This document shows, one piece after another, positions 59,214 through 64,000 of a DNA stretch of 64,000 bases. Source of the stretch: Rhodospirillales bacterium (GTDB taxonomy: Bacteria > Pseudomonadota > Alphaproteobacteria > Rhodospirillales > Shumkoniaceae); contig JAHDSF010000002.1 of the NCBI GenBank assembly GCA_018432935.1, positions 62,001-126,000 on the forward strand. Direction: 5' to 3'. The position numbers and the translations under genes are program-made. How positions within the stretch are numbered: the first letter of the stretch is position 1; each line of letters begins with the position of its first letter. The notes beneath the pieces are model-generated. The model had not been told where the DNA came from and did no database searches. It saw nothing but the letters and a program-made list of their open reading frames with translations.

Positions 59214-60447
59214 TTGTTCTCGGCGTTCGAATGGATGGTCGCCGTCCGTTACCTGCGGGCCCGGCGCCAGGAAGGCTTCATCTCGATCATCGCCTGGTTC
59301 TCGCTGCTGGGCATCGGGCTCGGGGTCGCCACCCTCATCATCGTGATGTCGGTGATGAACGGCTTCCGGCTCGAGCTGCTGTCGCGCATTCTCGGCATCA
59401 ACGGCCACCTCCACGTCTCCGCCGTCGGTCCGGCGATGACCGACTTCGACCGGGTCGCCGGACAGGTGCGCGAGGTGCAGGGGGTTCGCCTGGTGGTGCC
59501 GCTGATCGAGGGCCAGGTGATGGCGACGGCCGGGGGCAGCGCCCGCGGCGCCGTGGTGCGCGGCGTGCGGATGGACGACCTCGCCAGGCGGGCCCTGATC
59601 GCCAACAACATCCGCGCCGGGTCCCTGGCGGACGTCGCGCCGGGCTCGGTGATGATCGGCACCAAGATGGCGCAGCGGATGGGGCTGCGGCTGGGCGACC
59701 GCATCACGCTGGTGTCGCCGAAAGGCAACACGACCGTGTTCGGCACGGTGCCGCGCATGCGCGCCTTCCGCGTCGCCGCCCTGTTCGAGGTCGGCATGTT
59801 CGAGTACGATTCCAGCTTCGTCTTCATGCCGCTCGAGGATGCCCAGTCCTTCTTCAGCCTGCCGGACGCGGTGAACAACCTGGAGGTGTTCATCGACGAT
59901 CCCGACCGCGCCGGCGAGACCATCGGCCGCATCATGATGCACGTGAAGGGGATCGGCGGCGCCACCGACTGGCAGAACGCCAACTCCAGCTTCTTCAATG
60001 CGCTGCAGGTGGAGCGCAACGTCATGTTCCTGATCCTGACGTTGATCATCCTGGTCGCCGCGTTCAATATCATCTCCAGCCTGATCATGCTGGTGAAGGA
60101 CAAGGGGCGTGACATCGCGATCCTGCGCACCATGGGCGCGACGCGCGGCATGATCATGCGCATCTTCTTCCTCGCCGGGACCAGCGTCGGGGTCATCGGG
60201 ACCATGGCCGGGGTGGCGCTGGGGCTGGCCTTCTCGATCAACATCGAGACCATTCGGCGCTGGATCGAGGCGCTGTCCAACACCAACCTGTTCGCCGACG
60301 AGATCTACTTCCTGTCCAAGCTGCCGGCGGTGGTCGACCCGGTCGAGGTGGTTGCGGTGGTGGGGATGGGTCTCGGCCTGTCGTTGCTGGCCACCGCGTA
60401 CCCGTCGTGGCGGGCGGCGCGGCTCGATCCGGCGGAGGCGCTGCGCT

Positions 60448-60455
<8 letters not shown>
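59214..60455 (+). CDS. lolC: Lol lipoprotein-releasing ABC transporter permease (LolC/E type)
   Basis: A 413-residue inner-membrane permease with four helices and a large periplasmic domain (about residues 45-265). It releases outer-membrane lipoproteins for Lol[31 protein letters not shown] and [20 protein letters not shown] are diagnostic. Only one permease gene is present; alphaproteobacteria often use a single LolC/E-like protein (called LolF elsewhere), presumably as a homodimer. The start is TTG at 59214 with ACGGAGG upstream. Confidence 0.92.
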
Positions 60456-61108
<653 letters not shown>

Positions 61109-61131
<23 letters not shown>

Positions 61132-61549
61132 ACGACCGGTCGTCGCGACGATCGCCGCGGTCGTCAGGGACGGCCGTGTCCTCATGGTTCGGCGCAGGAA
61201 TCCGCCGGATGCCGGCCGCTGGGGCTTCCCCGGCGGTCGCGTCGAGCTGGGGGAAACGATCGCCGAGGCAGCCATACGCGAGCTGCGCGAGGAAACCGGC
61301 GTCGAAGGAATGGCCGGCCGCGTCTTCGATGCCGTCGACGTGATCGACCGCGCGGAAGACGGTTCCCTGCGCTTCCACTACGTATTGGTCGCCGTGCTTT
61401 GCCGCTGGATCGCGGGCGAGGGCGCGGCCGCCGATGACGCCCTGGAAACGGCGTGGATGAGGCCGGACGACATCCGGGCGGCCGAGACGGCTTTCAGCCT
61501 GGACGTGTACAAGGTCGCGGAGCAAGCGCTGCGGCTGACCTCTGGGTAG
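61109..61549 (+). CDS. Nudix hydrolase
   Basis: A 146-residue single-domain Nudix hydrolase with complete box [23 protein letters not shown]. The [14 protein letters not shown] lead-in resembles the ADP-ribose/NADH or NTP sanitising group; the substrate cannot be told. The start at ATG 61109 is within the last codons of lolD, in another frame, with GCAGG beside it. It ends 3 bp from the convergent channel gene. Confidence 0.85.
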
Positions 61550-61552
61550 GCC

Positions 61553-63913
61553 TCAGCGCGATACGGCGGCGATCACCGGCTGCTCGCGATGATCCGGCTG
61601 GCGCCGGATCCGGACTTCCTGCTGCGGGTAGGGGATCTCGATGCCCGCCGCCATGAAGGCGCGGAAGATGGCGGTGCGCAGATCGCTCGCGACCACCGCC
61701 GAATTGGCCTCGCCGATGCGGATGAAGGCCCACAGATCGAACACCAGGGCACTCGAGCCGCAGTCGGTGAACAGCGCCTGTGGCGCGGGATTGCGCAACA
61801 CGCGCGGGTGAGCGGCCGCGGACTGCAGCAGAATTCTGCGCACCAGGTCGAGGTCGGCCCCGTAGTCGACCCCGAACCGCAGCTCGATGCGGCGGGTGGG
61901 ATCCTTGAAGGTCCAGTTGGTCACCGCACCCGAGATGATTTCGGAATTGGGGATCAGCACCGACGCCATCTGGAAGGTCTGGATCTCGGTGGCGCGCACG
62001 CTGATGCGTTTGACCACCCCTTCGTGGCCATTGATGACGACCCAGTCGCCGACCTTGATCGGTCGCTCGGCCAGCATCAGCAAGCCGGAGAGGAAGTTGT
62101 TGACGATGGTCTGCAGGCCGAAACCGATGCCGACCGACAGCGCGCCCGCCACCAGGGCGAGCTTGCCAAGGTCGATGCCGAGCGCCAGCAGGCCCGCCAG
62201 AACCGCGATTCCCAACCCGAAATAGCCGAAGCCGCTTTTCAGCGCGCTCTTCGCGCCGGGATCCAGGCTGACGCGGCGGAAGACCCGATCTTCCAGGCCG
62301 GACTGGACAACGCGGGTGAGCACGATGATGGCGACGAACACCGCCACCGCGGTCGCGGCGTCGACGACCGAAAAGTGGTAGCTGCCGATGTCGATCCCGG
62401 ACAGAAGGCCTTCGCTCCAGTTCAGAAGCTGGACGGGATCGAGCGCCCAGACCAGCGAGACGGCGGCCACGGCAACCACGACCAGCACGGCGCCGAGCGT
62501 CGTCTGCAGCGCAAGTTCGAGGATCTGCGTGTTGGCGCGCCGCAGCGGCCGGCTGAACCAGAACAGAAGCAGGGGCCGGGCGATCCTTCGCACGAACAGC
62601 GGCACTCCATCGCCGATCAGCACGAAGACGTAGCCGACCGCCGCTGCCAGGGCCACCGTGCCGAGGCTGCCGAACAGCAGCCAGTCGCCGAGCGCCTGAT
62701 AGCCGATGCCGAAAAGCACCGGGTGCAGCGTCACCGCGATCGCCGTCGCGGTCAGTACCAGGCGTGCCGCCAGCCAGCCGAACGCGACCTTGTGCCGATG
62801 CGGCCGACTGGCGCTATCCGATCCCGGCCGATGCAGCGCCCACCGCCACAGGCGCAGGGTGAGAACGACCTGGGCGAGCCCGGCCAGGAACTTGCCGACC
62901 ACGAACAGGTTCGGCCAGTAGACGAACTCCCGCCCGGTGGTGTCGAGGAACACGAACAGACCGAAGAAGAGAACCAGGAAAACCAGACTGCGAACCGGCT
63001 CTCCGGGCGAGACATCGGCGGTTCGCACCAGCTCGGGCAAACGTGCCATCATCGCCATGCCGGCCACGGCCAGGCCCGCCACCAGGCAGGCGCGCGTCAG
63101 GAGCTGGCATTCGGGATCGCCCAAAGCGCCGTAATAAGAGAGCGAGAGGACGGCGGCTGCCACCGCGGCGACGGGAACCAGGCTGCGGGGAAGATCGCGC
63201 AGCAACAGCGCGGCGACGGCCCCGAGGCCGGTTCCCGTGGGCCGCGGTACGTGCCGCACCGTCTGCAATGCCTTGGTCGCCGCGTAGATGACCAGTGTCG
63301 CGAGCACCAGGAACTCGATGATTGCAGGACTGAAGCGGGCGGCGAAGGTGCCTTCCCTGTCGGCCGGTGCTGCCCACTCGGCGACCAGCGCTTCGGCGAC
63401 GAGGCGGATCTCACCCAGCGCAGTGCCCCACAGGGTGTGGTCGATGATCGGGGTGCCGCGGGTGGTCAGCTCGCCGGTCCGCAGCCGGGCGGCGATCTCG
63501 GCGATGCGACCCTTCAGGCTCTGGCTTTTGGCGAGTACCAGCTTGGCGTGCTTCTGGCTCGACTCGTAGGCGTTGATAAGGGTGGAGATCTCCTGCCGGG
63601 TCTTGGCGATCTCGGGGCTTTCGCCTTGCCCCTCGCCGGGCGCGGGCCCCAAGGCGGCCAGCAGCCCCTTCTGCTGGTCGGCATTGCGGGTTGCCGCCTC
63701 GAGCAGGACCTTGGCCTTCCCCTCCAGACCCTCCAGGCGGGAGCGCAGCTCCGGCAGCTGCGAACGCCAGATCCACGGCCTGTCAAGCATGCGCTCGACA
63801 TCGCCGATGCTGCGATCGATACCATCAAGGGCCTGCGCGTCCTCGGCGGGCGCCTGAGCAAGCGCGGGAAGCGCCGTTGCGAGCAGGAGGAAAAGGAGCA
63901 GGACGATGCGCAT
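61553..63913 (-). CDS. large MscS-family mechanosensitive channel with DUF3772 domain
   Basis: A 786-residue inner-membrane channel. A signal peptide (ends ALPALAQA) is followed by a periplasmic coiled-coil/DUF3772 region to about residue 190, then about ten helices. The last helix and cytoplasmic beta domain form the MscS core: LVAGALSVGIGFGLQTIVNNFLSGL (pore) and ERPIKVGDWVVINGHEGVVKRI. The layout resembles MscK/YbdG-type channels that relieve osmotic stress. Gene stands alone on the minus strand. Confidence 0.92.
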   Translation of the reverse strand: MRIVLLLFLLLATALPALAQAPAEDAQALDGIDRSIGDVERMLDRPWIWRSQLPELRSRLEGLEGKAKVLLEAATRNADQQKGLLAALGPAPGEGQGESPEIAKTRQEISTLINAYESSQKHAKLVLAKSQSLKGRIAEIAARLRTGELTTRGTPIIDHTLWGTALGEIRLVAEALVAEWAAPADREGTFAARFSPAIIEFLVLATLVIYAATKALQTVRHVPRPTGTGLGAVAALLLRDLPRSLVPVAAVAAAVLSLSYYGALGDPECQLLTRACLVAGLAVAGMAMMARLPELVRTADVSPGEPVRSLVFLVLFFGLFVFLDTTGREFVYWPNLFVVGKFLAGLAQVVLTLRLWRWALHRPGSDSASRPHRHKVAFGWLAARLVLTATAIAVTLHPVLFGIGYQALGDWLLFGSLGTVALAAAVGYVFVLIGDGVPLFVRRIARPLLLFWFSRPLRRANTQILELALQTTLGAVLVVVAVAAVSLVWALDPVQLLNWSEGLLSGIDIGSYHFSVVDAATAVAVFVAIIVLTRVVQSGLEDRVFRRVSLDPGAKSALKSGFGYFGLGIAVLAGLLALGIDLGKLALVAGALSVGIGFGLQTIVNNFLSGLLMLAERPIKVGDWVVINGHEGVVKRISVRATEIQTFQMASVLIPNSEIISGAVTNWTFKDPTRRIELRFGVDYGADLDLVRRILLQSAAAHPRVLRNPAPQALFTDCGSSALVFDLWAFIRIGEANSAVVASDLRTAIFRAFMAAGIEIPYPQQEVRIRRQPDHREQPVIAAVSR

Positions 63914-63965
63914 GACGGCCCCCCGGACGGCAGGTACGGGGCGAAGCTAGCCTCGGCGAAAGGCC

Positions 63966-63987
63966 GAAAAAGGGCGATACTCGCCCT
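63966..63987 (-). terminator. terminator for a minus-strand gene outside the window
   Basis: On the minus strand AGGGCGA/TCGCCCT is a 7-bp stem with a 3-nt loop followed by TTTT. It faces leftward, so it probably ends a transcript that starts to the right of the window. Nothing else is seen in 63914-64000. Confidence 0.6.
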
Positions 63988-64000
63988 ACTGAGGACACAT

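Overview
This GC-rich window is an ordinary chromosomal segment of an alphaproteobacterium, most likely a Rhodospirillales relative (inferred). The evidence is the gene order tig-clpP-clpX-lon-hup, an unfused nuoC and nuoD in a complete 14-gene nuo operon that runs on into birA-coaX-rnj, an accessory complex I subunit of the mitochondrial NDUFS4 type, a single LolC/E-type permease beside lolD, and an imuA-imuB-dnaE2 cassette preceded by an alphaproteobacterial LexA box (GTTC-N7-GTTC). I see no insertion sequence, prophage or CRISPR array. Non-ATG starts are common: TTG for hup and the Lol permease, GTG for nuoB, rnj, lon and one DMT gene.

Layout. 1-6 kb: a UbiA-like membrane protein, a SAM methyltransferase, the NDUFS4-like protein, tRNA-Arg, several small envelope or secreted proteins (DUF4197, a staphylococcal-nuclease-like protein, a DUF4136-like lipoprotein), hisI and a Zur-type regulator. 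6-7 kb: a MerR-family regulator divergent from a small DUF4396 membrane protein, with a perfect 18-bp dyad in a MerR-type promoter. 7-12 kb: sulfur metabolism (metC, sseA, cysK), ADP-ribose pyrophosphatase, a TauE-like permease and a CopD-like protein. 12-18 kb: the SOS mutagenesis cassette; its dnaE2 carries a 37-codon in-frame insertion that reads like an intergenic palindromic repeat. 18-25 kb: an MFS transporter, three tandem EamA/DMT transporters, a ProC-like reductase and a membrane chemoreceptor. 25-30.4 kb: purC, dadA, nnr and a soluble globin-coupled chemoreceptor.

30.6-38 kb: tRNA-Leu, then protein folding and quality control (trigger factor, ClpP, ClpX, Lon), HU, tRNA-Val and tRNA-Asp with a strong terminator. 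38-55.6 kb: nuoABCDEFGHIJKLMN-birA-coaX-rnj on one strand with mostly overlapping or touching genes; the one clear gap (nuoI-nuoJ) holds a dispersed repeat. 55.6-56 kb: a gene-free stretch with a repeat remnant, an 11-G tract and, on the minus strand, a promoter-hairpin-terminator array that looks like an unannotated small RNA. 56-64 kb: an AzgA-type purine permease, proS, the Lol lipoprotein-release ABC transporter, a Nudix hydrolase and a large MscS-family channel.

Most genes are housekeeping. The observations most worth following are the repeat-derived insertion in dnaE2, the MerR/DUF4396 pair, the candidate small RNA, and the repeated appearance of short palindromic elements at operon junctions.
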